From Candidatus Bilophila faecipullorum (GTDB lineage Bacteria; Desulfobacterota; Desulfovibrionia; Desulfovibrionales; Desulfovibrionaceae): 64,000 nt of DNA. This document shows, one piece after another, positions 33,628-42,454 of the stretch. A program made the position numbers and the translations under genes. The notes below the pieces were generated by a model, which worked only from the letters and a program-made list of their open reading frames with translations, ran no database searches and had not been told where the DNA came from. The stretch covers positions 55,664-119,663 of the forward strand of contig CALVEZ010000006.1 in NCBI GenBank assembly GCA_944326695.1, given 5' to 3'. Position 1 is the stretch's first letter; each line of letters begins with the position of its first letter.

Positions 33628-34104
33628 ATGCCGTATTTGCGCGCTGTATTCATTTTTTTGCTTGTCTCGGCGTGTTGCTGCCCGACGATTCGTTCCGCGC
33701 GGGCCGCTGCGCTGCTGGAGACGGTTTCCGAGGCCGCCCTTGAGCGGATCATCCGGGAAGGCGAAGGGCCTCTGGTGCTGGTCTACTGGGCTTCATGGTG
33801 CGTCCCATGTCGCCATTTTCGGGAAAAGCTGGAAAAGATACAGTCCGAATATCCTGAAGGGGAACTGCGGATGCTCGGGGTTTCTCTGGACCGGGACCCG
33901 GAGCGGGTCGCGGCCTATCTGGAGCGCCATCCTCTTCCGTATCCGGCCTTGCTGGGTGATCCCGCCCTGCTGGAAGCCCGTTGGGGAATGCCCGTGCCCA
34001 CGACCATACTGTATCGTCGCGACGGCACGGTGGAGCGGGAACTGGTTGGGGATGCCTCGGAAAAACGCCTGCGGCATTATGTCGGGCGGATCGTGAAGCG
34101 ATAG
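33628..34104 (+). CDS. Periplasmic TlpA/ResA-like thioredoxin
   Basis: 158 residues: an N-terminal hydrophobic signal, then a thioredoxin fold with active site WCVPC (57-61), the strand pattern VLVYWASW and LGVSLDRDPE, and a cis-proline region GMPVPTTIL. Proteins of this type keep periplasmic thiols reduced or mature cytochromes. Here it could reduce the selenoproteins or the rhodanese. Start choice: an in-frame TTG 15 nt upstream is possible, but the ATG at 33628 gives a normal signal peptide. Last intact gene of the block. Confidence 0.87.
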   Translation: MPYLRAVFIFLLVSACCCPTIRSARAAALLETVSEAALERIIREGEGPLVLVYWASWCVPCRHFREKLEKIQSEYPEGELRMLGVSLDRDPERVAAYLERHPLPYPALLGDPALLEARWGMPVPTTILYRRDGTVERELVGDASEKRLRHYVGRIVKR

Positions 34105-34111
34105 GATTTGC

Positions 34112-34530
34112 CGCCGCGGCCATCGGAATCTCTCCGCAGCAGATCGGCGGAATCGTTCTCCTCCAGAACGGTGTTGCCAGAAGAGACGCCATGCGTCCCT
34201 TTTTCATTGGGCGACACGGGCAGCAAGGCGCGGTCGCGCTCGTCCGAACGGGAGCGGTATTCCTGTATCTGCCCCTGACCCAGCGGCATCATCTGCCGCA
34301 GACTTTCCTCAGAACAGCGCTTGCGCGTCCCTGTTTTTTTCTCTTCCGCACCGACCGGGGAAGGTGTGCCCTGGCCAATGTGGTCGGCAAGCCTGGAATC
34401 GGGTTGTCCCAAGAGAGGATTGCTTTTCCATCGGAGCGGGCTGCGCGTTTTGCGCGTCGTCCGCCCAAGCCATAGGTGTGCCCGACAAAGCGGCCATCGC
34501 CACAAGACAAAGTGTGCTCAAATGGTTCAC
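34112..34530 (-). pseudogene. Broken DotH/IcmK-like conjugation protein fragment
   Basis: Begins with a good signal peptide (MNHLSTLCLVAMAALSG) and a Gln/Pro-rich linker, then shifts frame near 34400 and continues SLRQMMPLGQGQIQEYRSRS, followed by DERDRALLPVSPN. That segment resembles the N-terminal region of DotH/IcmK/TraN-type outer-membrane conjugation proteins. The beta-sandwich domain that should follow is absent. Identification is by eye from a short motif. Confidence 0.5.
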
Positions 34531-34543
34531 AATAGCTCCTTTG

Positions 34544-35760
34544 CTACGCGCAGGCGGTTACAGGGGATTCAAGCGGCCAGCCTGTCCCGCTTCCAGCATG
34601 GAAAAAACGCGCGACGGAAGGCAACGTCTTCAGAATTTCGCCCAGAGGGCGGCGGTCGGAAGTTCCGGGGGCGCGCCGGATCGCCAGCGATGAGCCGTGG
34701 TTTTCCGGGTCAGCGGTGGTCTGGATTTTCCGCTTGAAGTCGTTCATGAACTCGACAATTGCCAAGGCGTTTGCCGGAGGAACGTCGGACGCGGAAGGAG
34801 CGAAGTTTTGGGAATGCAGGTGCAGCCCCAGCCCAAAGGACATCGCATTGTTGGAAGAGGGCGGAAATTTCGTCGCAAAAGTGTCAACAGGGGCCGCAAG
34901 CTCCCTTTTTCCGCTCTTTGCTGTTCTTGTTTTCGCCGTTCCTGTTTTCCCCGTGCCTGGATTGCCTGATGCAGCTCCCGGCTGTGCCGCTGTTCCGCCT
35001 GCTCGGCGGGAGGAAGCGGATCGAGCCAGCGTTGCCCACGCAGTCAGTTGCCCATTTACGGCACAAAGCGGCCCTGTTGGTGTTGCCAGCCTTCCGAGTC
35101 CGCAAATCGCCGGATTGCTGCTCGGATTTCATCCGGTGGAGGAAGCTGGTCGCTTCGCAGGAGCTTGAACCAGGCCATGCTGGCAAAGCCCTTGGCGTCC
35201 TTTTGGGGGTAGAGATTCCAGATGCTTTCAAAGTCCAGAAGGGAAGAAGACACACCCCCCGTCGTAGGCATGGTTGAAAAGTGGCGAACAGGCCGAGGCC
35301 GTGTCTGAACAGGCGCAACGGGGGGGAGGAGTTTTTTCTTTTCTTTGGTTGTTAAGATTGGTTAAGTAGGCAGATTTTGCCGCATGGCAGTCAGATTTTG
35401 ACTGTTTATGGGCAAGATTTGTCTCCTGCTTCGCGCTGAAGTCTTCAGAACGTAAAATGTAATAGACGGACGAAGGGTATTGTTCCCGACTGACGGAAAT
35501 AAATTTTTTCCTGACAAGTTCCGCAAGATAGCTTTTAATGCTGCTGATGCTGCAAGAAAGTCTTTTGGCAAGCGTAGACTGAGAAGGTCAGCAATGATCG
35601 TTATCCGCAGCGTAGTCACATAAAAGCGCGTACATGGTTTTAGCTTCAAACGGAATGGACTTTTGCAAAACAAACTGTGGTAAAATAGGCCGCAAATATT
35701 TCCTTTTGGTACAAACGTCTCCATTTTGGGCGCGGGGAGTGGAGGGACACGGATGCGGGG
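34544..35760 (-). pseudogene. Decayed plasmid-type replication initiator / HTH protein
   Basis: Reading leftward from about 35700: KSIPFEAKTMYALLCDYAAD and then, after an in-frame TGA at 35588-35590, PSQSTLAKRLSC ... SYLAELVRKKFISV, a helix-turn-helix of the kind in plasmid replication proteins. A C7 tract (G7 at 35320-35326) shifts the frame; after it come SIWNLYPQKDAKGFASMAWF and QQGRFVP, then TAA (35056) and TGA (35044), then LRGQRWLDPLPP. The last two stops sit where CAA/CAG and TGG are expected. A further stretch to 34544 in another frame may be its displaced tail. No start codon can be fixed. Confidence 0.65.
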
Positions 35761-36099
35761 TAATTCGTTTGGAGCCGAGGGAAGGAGGACGGGCCGTATA
35801 TGAAAAAAACTCCCGCTGACCATGTGGGGCGCATGGTCAGAAGGAGTTCTGTACGGAAAACAAAAAGGAGCAGGCCCAAAAAAACAAAGTTTTTTCGGAA
35901 AAAATTTTGTTCTCAATAACTATGGTATATTCTTGGAAAAACGAAAGACGATTGGCAAAAAAAGGATAAGAAAACGGATAAGCAACTGAGAAAAAAAGCC
36001 GATAAAACCTGTCAGGGGCAGGCTCCGGTATCTTCCTATAATTATAAGAAATTAAAGAGAAACCATCCGCATTGGGTGTATTAGTCTGATATGGGAGGG
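35761..36099. other. A/T-rich intergenic stretch
   Basis: No gene recognised. It is much richer in A and T than the rest of the window, with several poly-A runs, and lies between the decayed mobile-element genes and the CT repeat. Confidence 0.5.
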
Positions 36100-36172
<73 letters not shown>

Positions 36173-36233
36173 AACGCACGCACATACAAAAGCCCGGACG
36201 GGTAACGTCCGGGCTTTCCTGCTTTTCTCCAAA

Positions 36234-36362
36234 GGAACGAACTCCTTGTGCGCGGCCTCCCCACCATTTGAAAGTCTTTGAAGAGGAGGGGGTGGGGTTT
36301 GGGGAGGGGGAGGGGAAACTTTCTTTAGAAAGTTTCCCCTCCCCCTCCCCAATGCCTTTCTC
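36234..36362 (-). repeat. Gene-end hairpin element, copy 3 (behind ppiD)
   Basis: Perfect 26-bp inverted repeat 36299-36324 / 36327-36352 around TT, inner AAACTTTCT/AGAAAGTTT. Starts 13 nt after the ppiD stop (minus strand). The distal tail holds CAAAGACTTTCAAATGGTGG and GGAGTTCGTTCC. Confidence 0.88.
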
Positions 36363-36365
36363 GCC

Positions 36366-38255
36366 CTAATCGGCAAGGATAGCTTCGTTCTTCATTTCGA
36401 TCTTGGCGTTGGTCTGGAGCAGGCCGAGGAAGCCGTTGAACATGCGTTCACGCTTGGCATTCAGTACTGCCTGGGTGATCTGGGGCGCGGCGGTCTTCCA
36501 GTCCTCGTCGCTCGGCACGACCACTTCGGCCACGCGCGCGATGATCGCGCCGCCGTCGAGGGCGTAGGCCACGGGCAGCCATTCGGCGGGCTTGGCGTTG
36601 AAGGCGGCCTTGGCAAGCTCGGTGTTCAGGCCCAGTTCGGGAATGTAGCCTTCGCGACCTACCGGGCCGGTCTTCTGGGCCTTGGCCTGAAGATCGGCGG
36701 GCATGTCCTTCTCAAAGCCCTTGCGCGCGGCGGTGGCGGCTTCATAGGAAAGTCCGCGGGCCTTGTCGCGCACGAGGAAATCCTTGATGCCGTCCTTGAC
36801 CTCGTCGAGGGGCTTGACGGTCTGGGGCTTGGATTCCTTCACCTTGGCGATGATGTAGCCCGACTTGGTCACGAAAGGCGTATCGAGCACGGTCCCGGGC
36901 TGCGCCGCGAGCAGGGCGGGCAGGTTTTCGGCCTTGATGCCGAGGCGCTGGCTGAGCTGCGTGGTGTCGACGAGGCCGGTTGACTGGGGAGCGAGCTTGA
37001 GCGGTTCCCCGGCTTCGGCAAGGGACTTGCCGCCGATGACCGCAAGCTGCACCTGTTCAAGGGCTTCCTGCACCTTGCCCGCCGCTTCATCCTGCGCAAG
37101 GCGCTGGCGGATTTGATCCTTCACTTCGTCAAGCGGCTGCTGGCCCGCGTCCTTGTGTTCCTCAAGCTGGATGAGGTGATAGCCGAACTGCGTCTTGATG
37201 GGCTCGGACACGTCGCCGGGCTGAAGGGCGAAGGCTGCCTTTTCAAACTCGGGTACCATGCGGCCCTTCTCGAACCAGCCGAGTTCGCCGCCTTGGGGCG
37301 CGCTGCCCGGGTCTTCCGACGTTTCCTTCGCTACCGTGCCGAAATCCTCGCCACCCTTGATGCGCTGGGCGATTTCCTCGATACGGGCTTTGGCCTTGGC
37401 CTGATCCTCGGGAGACGCCTTGGCGTCGCTCAGAATCAGGATATGACGGGCGCGCACCATTTCCGGCGTGGCGAACTGGGAGGCGTTCTTTTCATAGAAG
37501 GAGGCTACGGCGGCATCGTCGATGGTCTGGGCGGCGGCCAGCGTTTCGGGTCCAATCAGCAGGTATTCGATGTCGGCCTGCGGCGGCACGGTGAAGGATG
37601 CCTGATTCGCTTCGTAGTAATCCTTGATCTGGGCGTCCTCGACGGACACCTTCGAGGTGTAGTCCTCCAGCGGATAGAGGACGTATTCGATGATGCGGCG
37701 CTCGCCCTGATAACGGAAGAGATCGCGCGCGGCGGCTTCGGAAACCCACGCCCCGGCGCTCACGTCGGCACGCAGCTTTTCCACGAGCAGGCCGTTGCGC
37801 AGTTCCGACTCGAAGTTGCCGGGCGTATTGCGCTGCGCCTGCAACACCCTCAGATAGGCGTCGGGATCGAATTTGCCTTCGGCGTTGTGGAAGGCGGGGA
37901 AGCTCTCCACGATCTTGCGCAGTTCCACCGGGGTCACGGTAACGCCCACGCGCTTGGCTTCCTGCGACAGCAGGTTTTCGAGCACGAGGGTCTGGATGAG
38001 CCGCTGCTTGAGCTGCATGCTCTTGAGCTGATCCGCATCAAGGCCGGGATTCTGGGCGCGGACGTTCTGCTCAAGCTGCTCGTAGCGCCGCTGGAAGTCC
38101 TGAATGGTGATGGGCTCCCCGTTCACCGTGAGAATGACGGTGGACGGGCCACCCGTCAGGCCGCCCACACCCCAGAACACGAATACGAGGATGATGATGC
38201 CAAAGGCAATTTTCACGCCCCACGATTGGGCGTTGGATCGGATGACTTCCAGCAT
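36366..38255 (-). CDS. ppiD: PpiD/SurA-like periplasmic peptidyl-prolyl isomerase chaperone
   Basis: 629 residues, close to E. coli PpiD. A single N-terminal membrane anchor (about 15-33, IAFGIIILVFVFWGVGGL) is followed by a SurA-N-like chaperone domain (about 40-210) and a parvulin domain near 265-360 (VRARHILILSD ... FGTVAKETSEDPGSAPQGG, then FGYHLIQLEE). The C-terminal part resembles the second chaperone lobe. It helps outer-membrane and secreted proteins fold at the inner-membrane exit. Monocistronic, between hairpin element copy 3 and the aconitase gene read the same way. Confidence 0.92.
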   Translation of the reverse strand: MLEVIRSNAQSWGVKIAFGIIILVFVFWGVGGLTGGPSTVILTVNGEPITIQDFQRRYEQLEQNVRAQNPGLDADQLKSMQLKQRLIQTLVLENLLSQEAKRVGVTVTPVELRKIVESFPAFHNAEGKFDPDAYLRVLQAQRNTPGNFESELRNGLLVEKLRADVSAGAWVSEAAARDLFRYQGERRIIEYVLYPLEDYTSKVSVEDAQIKDYYEANQASFTVPPQADIEYLLIGPETLAAAQTIDDAAVASFYEKNASQFATPEMVRARHILILSDAKASPEDQAKAKARIEEIAQRIKGGEDFGTVAKETSEDPGSAPQGGELGWFEKGRMVPEFEKAAFALQPGDVSEPIKTQFGYHLIQLEEHKDAGQQPLDEVKDQIRQRLAQDEAAGKVQEALEQVQLAVIGGKSLAEAGEPLKLAPQSTGLVDTTQLSQRLGIKAENLPALLAAQPGTVLDTPFVTKSGYIIAKVKESKPQTVKPLDEVKDGIKDFLVRDKARGLSYEAATAARKGFEKDMPADLQAKAQKTGPVGREGYIPELGLNTELAKAAFNAKPAEWLPVAYALDGGAIIARVAEVVVPSDEDWKTAAPQITQAVLNAKRERMFNGFLGLLQTNAKIEMKNEAILAD

Positions 38256-38329
38256 GACAGCTCCATGTGAGAGGTTGGGGGGCCGGACGCGCCGCCCGCC
38301 GTCCGGAGACGGCGCACGGCGCGGGCCGT

Positions 38330-40264
38330 TTACATTCTTTCTTTGACGGCGTTCAGCAGGCCGCCCGCCCGGATAATGTCGAGCTCGGCGGCTGAGAGAT
38401 CATTCTTTACAGGAACGGGGCCCACTCCGGCAATCTCCACGTCGCAGACGCCGCCGGGCGTCAGTGCGGCCAGCGGAATGCGGATGGCCGCGCCCTCCGT
38501 GACCTTAGCATAATCCGCAGGGTCGGCGAAGACCAGAGGCAGGATGCCGAAATTCACGAGATTGGCGCGATGGATGCGGGCCAGCGAGAGCGCGAGCACG
38601 GCGCGGATGCCGAGATGACGGGGCGCAAGGGCGGCGTGTTCGCGGCTGGAGCCCTGTCCGTAGTTCTCGCCCGCCACGATGACGCCGTTGCCGCCCGCCG
38701 CATTCACGGCGCGGGCGCGCTTTACGAAATCGGGATCGACGCGCACGAAGACGTGTTCGGCGATGGCCGGGATGTTCGAGCGCAGGGCGAGGATTTCCGC
38801 TCCGGCGGGCATGATGTGATCCGTGGTGATGTTGTCCCCGAGGCGGATAACCACCGAGGCGTCAAGCGTGTCTCCGGCGGCGTCGAGGCGGGGGAATTTC
38901 TCCAGCGCCACAATGTTGGGTCCGCGCAGGACTTCCACGTCTGCGCCGTTTTCGGGCGGGAAGACGAAAAGATGCCGGATGGACGGCGGATCGGCGGGCA
39001 GTTCCGGCTTGGCGGGCGGCGTGCCCCACGTGTCGGGATGGGTGAATCTGCCGTTCAGGGCGGCTTGGGCGGCGGTCAGGGGGCTGACCAGATAGACCTT
39101 GGCGTCCTTGGTCCCGCTGCGTCCTTCAAAGTTGCGGTTGAACGTGCGTGCGCTCACCCCGGCGGTGACGGGCGCGCCGCCGGAGCCGATGCAGGGCCCG
39201 CAGGCGCATTCGAGGAGCCGCGCGCCCGAGGCGATGATGGATTCGAGGAGCCCTTCCTGCGCCAGCAGCGTCAGCACCTGCTTGGAACCGGGGGAAATCA
39301 TGGCGTCCGTGGCCGGGTTGACGCGGCGGCCCTTGAGGATTTCGGCCACCAGCTTGAGATCGGCGTAGGAGGAGTTGGTGCACGAGCCGATGCAGACCTG
39401 CTCCACGGCGAGGCCGTCGAGATCGGCCACCGGGACGACCCGGTCGGGCATGTGCGGCTGCGCGGCCAGCGGGACCAGCGCGGAAAGATCGATGGTTTCT
39501 TCCTCATCGTAGACGGCGTCGGCATCGGGGCCGAGTTCCACCCAGTCGGCCTCGCGGCCCATCGCCTTCAGGAAGGCGCGGGTAACGCCGTCGGAGGGGA
39601 AAAGGGTGCCCGTCGCGCCGAGTTCCGCGCCCATGTTGGCGATGGTGGCGCGCTCGGGCACGGAAAGGGTGGCCACGCCCGGCCCGGCGTATTCAAAGAC
39701 CCGGCCCACGCCGCCCTTGACGGTGCGGCGGCGCAGCAGCTCAAGGATGACGTCTTTGGCCGAAGCCCAGCCCGTGAGCGCGCCGGTCAGAAAGACGCGC
39801 ACCACCTTGGGCATGGGGATGGAATAGGGTTCCCCGGCCATCGCGAGCGCCACGGAAAGCCCGCCCGCGCCCATGGCCAGCGCGCCGATGCCGCCTGCCG
39901 TGGGGGTGTGGCTGTCCGAGCCCACCAGCGTCGCGCCCGGCTTGGCGAAGTTTTCCAGATGGAGCTGGTGACAGATGCCCGTTCCCGGACCGGAAAAGAC
40001 GCCGCCGAACTTGGCCGCCACCGTGCGGAGGAAACGGTGATCGTCGGGATTGCGGAAATTCATCTGCAACGTATTGTGATCAACGTAGCTTACGGAAATG
40101 TCCGTTTTGACCTTCGGAATCCCGAGGGCTTCAAACTGGAGCCATGCCATCGTGCCCGTGGCGTCCTGGGTCAGAGTCTGATCGATGTGCAGGCCGATTT
40201 CGCTTCCGGGGGTCATGGTGCCGGAAACCAGATGCTTGGCGATGATTTTCTGGGTGAGGTTCAT
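38330..40264 (-). CDS. acn: Aconitate hydratase, short form
   Basis: 644 residues; interconverts citrate and isocitrate through cis-aconitate. Cluster cysteines lie in CIGSCTNSSY and CACGPCIGSGG. Other family marks are GSDSHTPTAGG, the C-terminal swivel-domain GENYGQGSSREHAA and ARIHRANLVNFG. It is shorter than AcnA (about 890) and resembles the compact aconitases common in delta-proteobacteria and archaea. In sulfate reducers it serves a partial TCA cycle for glutamate synthesis. No operon partner; about 75 bp downstream starts ppiD. Confidence 0.94.
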   Translation of the reverse strand: MNLTQKIIAKHLVSGTMTPGSEIGLHIDQTLTQDATGTMAWLQFEALGIPKVKTDISVSYVDHNTLQMNFRNPDDHRFLRTVAAKFGGVFSGPGTGICHQLHLENFAKPGATLVGSDSHTPTAGGIGALAMGAGGLSVALAMAGEPYSIPMPKVVRVFLTGALTGWASAKDVILELLRRRTVKGGVGRVFEYAGPGVATLSVPERATIANMGAELGATGTLFPSDGVTRAFLKAMGREADWVELGPDADAVYDEEETIDLSALVPLAAQPHMPDRVVPVADLDGLAVEQVCIGSCTNSSYADLKLVAEILKGRRVNPATDAMISPGSKQVLTLLAQEGLLESIIASGARLLECACGPCIGSGGAPVTAGVSARTFNRNFEGRSGTKDAKVYLVSPLTAAQAALNGRFTHPDTWGTPPAKPELPADPPSIRHLFVFPPENGADVEVLRGPNIVALEKFPRLDAAGDTLDASVVIRLGDNITTDHIMPAGAEILALRSNIPAIAEHVFVRVDPDFVKRARAVNAAGGNGVIVAGENYGQGSSREHAALAPRHLGIRAVLALSLARIHRANLVNFGILPLVFADPADYAKVTEGAAIRIPLAALTPGGVCDVEIAGVGPVPVKNDLSAAELDIIRAGGLLNAVKERM

Positions 40265-40637
40265 GTCCTTTCCTTCCGTGTGGAGCGCGTTGAAGCCGCG
40301 GGGCGCGCCGCCGAAAAAACGCTTGGCGCGAAAAAAAGCAATCTACCCGGATAGCTGAACAAAGGCAAGCAGTTGCCCTTGGCGGACTTTCCCGTGCGGC
40401 GAGGCAGGGAGGCGAGGCGGGCCGCCGCCGTTCCCGTGGGCTTGCGGGCGGAGCCCGCGGCATTCGTGCCACTTTTTTTATAAAAGTATGTAGTTTGGCG
40501 AAAAGATTGGAGAACATTCTCTAACATATGGAAAATCAATGAAAAAGAGATTGACGCGCGAGGACTGTCCTGTGTATTACTTTTTTTATAAAGATGACAC
40601 GGCATGGTGCGGTGTCGCCAACGACAAGGAGTTTTTC
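40265..40637. other. Divergent promoter region, acn / DUF4198 gene
   Basis: No gene. Two similar A/T blocks, ACTTTTTTTATAAAAGTATG at 40471-40490 and TTACTTTTTTTATAAAGATG near 40577-40596, resemble a repeated operator; a third partial match, CTTTCTTTATAAAG, lies at 42093-42106 in the following gene pair. Confidence 0.45.
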
Positions 40638-41423
40638 ATGTCTTTCAAAGTCTTGTGTGCCGGAATCTGCTCGCTGTGTCTGATGGGAACGGCGGGCCTC
40701 GCCTCTGCCCATGAATTCATCGCCAAGCCGGACAAGGTACAGGCCGCCAAGGGCGACGCCCTGCGCGTCGAGGCGCAGGCCGCTCATGTTTTCATGATCA
40801 GCGAAGAGGCCGAGCCCGCGGATACCGTGGTGCTGGAGCTCATGCAGGGCGACGCCCGGACCCCCGTCACACTGACCGAGGACAGCAAGGCCAAGGCGCT
40901 GGCGGGCACGGCGACCCTCACCGCCGACGGCCCCGCCCTCCTGGTCGGGCACCGTCTGCCGCAGATTTGGAGTGACACCACCGAAGGCGTGCTGGAAGGC
41001 GGCCGCCAGACTCTGGAAGCGAAGGGCAAGAAGGTCCTCAAGGTCGGCAAGTACGAGAAATTCGCCAAGACCCTGATCAATCCTTCCGCCGACGATACCC
41101 TCTATAAAAAGGTGCTGGGGCAGGACCTTGAAATCGTGCTCCTGACCAATCCCGCCGACGTGAAGCCCGGCGACGAGATCAAGGCGGAAGTGCTGCTCAA
41201 CGGCAAACCGGTCAAGGCGCCTCTGGGCCTGACCTACGACGGCTACAGCACGGAAATGGACACCTACATGACCAAGGTCGAAACCGGCGCGGACGGCATG
41301 GCGACGCTTAAAGTCACCAAACCCGGCCTGTGGATGCTGCGCACGGAGTACACCGAGGCGCTTTCCGGCGGCGACGCGGACAAGCGCAACATGCGCGCAA
41401 CCTACGTGTTCCCGGTGAAGTAG
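40638..41423 (+). CDS. Exported DUF4198 protein, possible metal-uptake component (NikK-like)
   Basis: 261 residues: signal peptide ending LASA-HEF, then a mostly beta protein that begins with a histidine at the mature N-terminus (HEFIAKP), typical of DUF4198 periplasmic proteins. Some members are the NikK part of NikKMLQO nickel importers; others have unknown roles. No ABC or energy-coupling genes are adjacent, so nickel is only a hypothesis, though the window does encode a nickel hydrogenase. AAGGAG precedes the ATG. Confidence 0.7.
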   Translation: MSFKVLCAGICSLCLMGTAGLASAHEFIAKPDKVQAAKGDALRVEAQAAHVFMISEEAEPADTVVLELMQGDARTPVTLTEDSKAKALAGTATLTADGPALLVGHRLPQIWSDTTEGVLEGGRQTLEAKGKKVLKVGKYEKFAKTLINPSADDTLYKKVLGQDLEIVLLTNPADVKPGDEIKAEVLLNGKPVKAPLGLTYDGYSTEMDTYMTKVETGADGMATLKVTKPGLWMLRTEYTEALSGGDADKRNMRATYVFPVK

Positions 41424-41600
41424 GGGCCCTTTTCCGGGGAGGGCGGCGCGTGAGGGCTACGTGGTCCGGCGGCGGGCCCGCCGAGCGGCTACACGTGGAA
41501 CCGTCGCCTTCCCCGGCCCTCCCGCCGTTGTTGCGGGACGAGGGCGGCTGTGCCGCAGAAACGGAAAGGAAGCCCGCGAGGGCAAGGCAAAGGGAGCGTC

Positions 41601-42152
41601 ATGCGAAAAAAGCGAAGGGCGGATATGAAACGATGGATGGCGGCGGCCCTGGCCGTCGTGCTGCTGGGGTGGTACACCGCGCCGCGGGCTTCGGCCCACG
41701 CGCTGCTGGCGAAGGAAGTGGACAGCGGGAACGCCTGCGCCGTGGAGTTCGCCTATTCCACGGGCGGCACGGCCAACTACGCCGAGGTCAAGGTCTACGC
41801 CCCGGACAATGCGGATGTGGAATTCCAGAACGGGCGCACGGACGCGCTGGGGCGTTTCGCCTTCCTTCCCGACAAGGCCGGGACGTGGACCGTGGTCATG
41901 GCTGACGGCATGGGGCACAAGGTTTCCCATCCCGTCGCCGTCACTCTTTCGGGTGAGCGTGTGTCGCAAGTTCCGGCGGAGGGGCTTACGGCCTCCTCGA
42001 AACTGTTCCCGGCTCTGCTCGGGGTCAGCCTTTTGGCGAATTTTTTTCTTCTCCTCGCCTTGTTCCGTCGACGGAGCGGCGGGGGCGGTGCTTTCTTTAT
42101 AAAGAATGCAGATGGTACTTCTAATGCCTCTAAGAAGAATAACGAGAAATGA
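41601..42152 (+). CDS. Exported membrane-anchored protein with mature N-terminal HALL (NikL-like?)
   Basis: 183 residues. Signal peptide ending ASA-HAL, a small beta domain of the carboxypeptidase-regulatory kind (YAEVKVYAPDN ... DALGRFAFLPDKAGTWTVV), a hydrophobic anchor near 145-163 and a short cytosolic tail. The histidine at the mature N-terminus mirrors its neighbour. Exported His-led proteins with a C-terminal anchor next to DUF4198 recall NikL. AAAGGGAG lies before the ATG at 41601; a later ATG (41625) is also possible. Confidence 0.65.
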   Translation: MRKKRRADMKRWMAAALAVVLLGWYTAPRASAHALLAKEVDSGNACAVEFAYSTGGTANYAEVKVYAPDNADVEFQNGRTDALGRFAFLPDKAGTWTVVMADGMGHKVSHPVAVTLSGERVSQVPAEGLTASSKLFPALLGVSLLANFFLLLALFRRRSGGGGAFFIKNADGTSNASKKNNEK

Positions 42153-42228
42153 AAGGGACAGCATTTTGTACCTTGAATGAAAAGGACATGACGCATTAGA
42201 GCTCTTAGAGTCGTGTTACAATGGAAGG

Positions 42229-42256
42229 GAACATCGTTTTATGGTGTTCCTTTTTC
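42229..42256 (+). terminator. Rho-independent terminator
   Basis: GGAACATC-GTTTTAT-GGTGTTCC followed by TTTTT, about 80 nt after the stop at 42152. The rest of the gap to the porin (to 42454) has no gene and is likely its promoter and leader. Confidence 0.8.
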
Positions 42257-42454
42257 ATAGAAATATGGTAACTTGAATCATGGGATAAGAGACGCATGAT
42301 AATCATGCGATTAATGGCGTACAAATAATTGAATATTTATTGACTTGAGCGAGAATGCCCTTGAACGCTTCGGATACGGAGCGGAAGGTGTCCCCGCCAC
42401 TGAGGAAGAGGCCGGGATACGCAACCTTCATTATGAAGAAAGGAGATTTTCGCC

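Noticed and set aside
35588..35590. In-frame TGA in the replication-type gene as another selenocysteine codon
   Set aside because: The same reading frame also carries a TAA, another TGA and a homopolymer shift, so it is ordinary decay.
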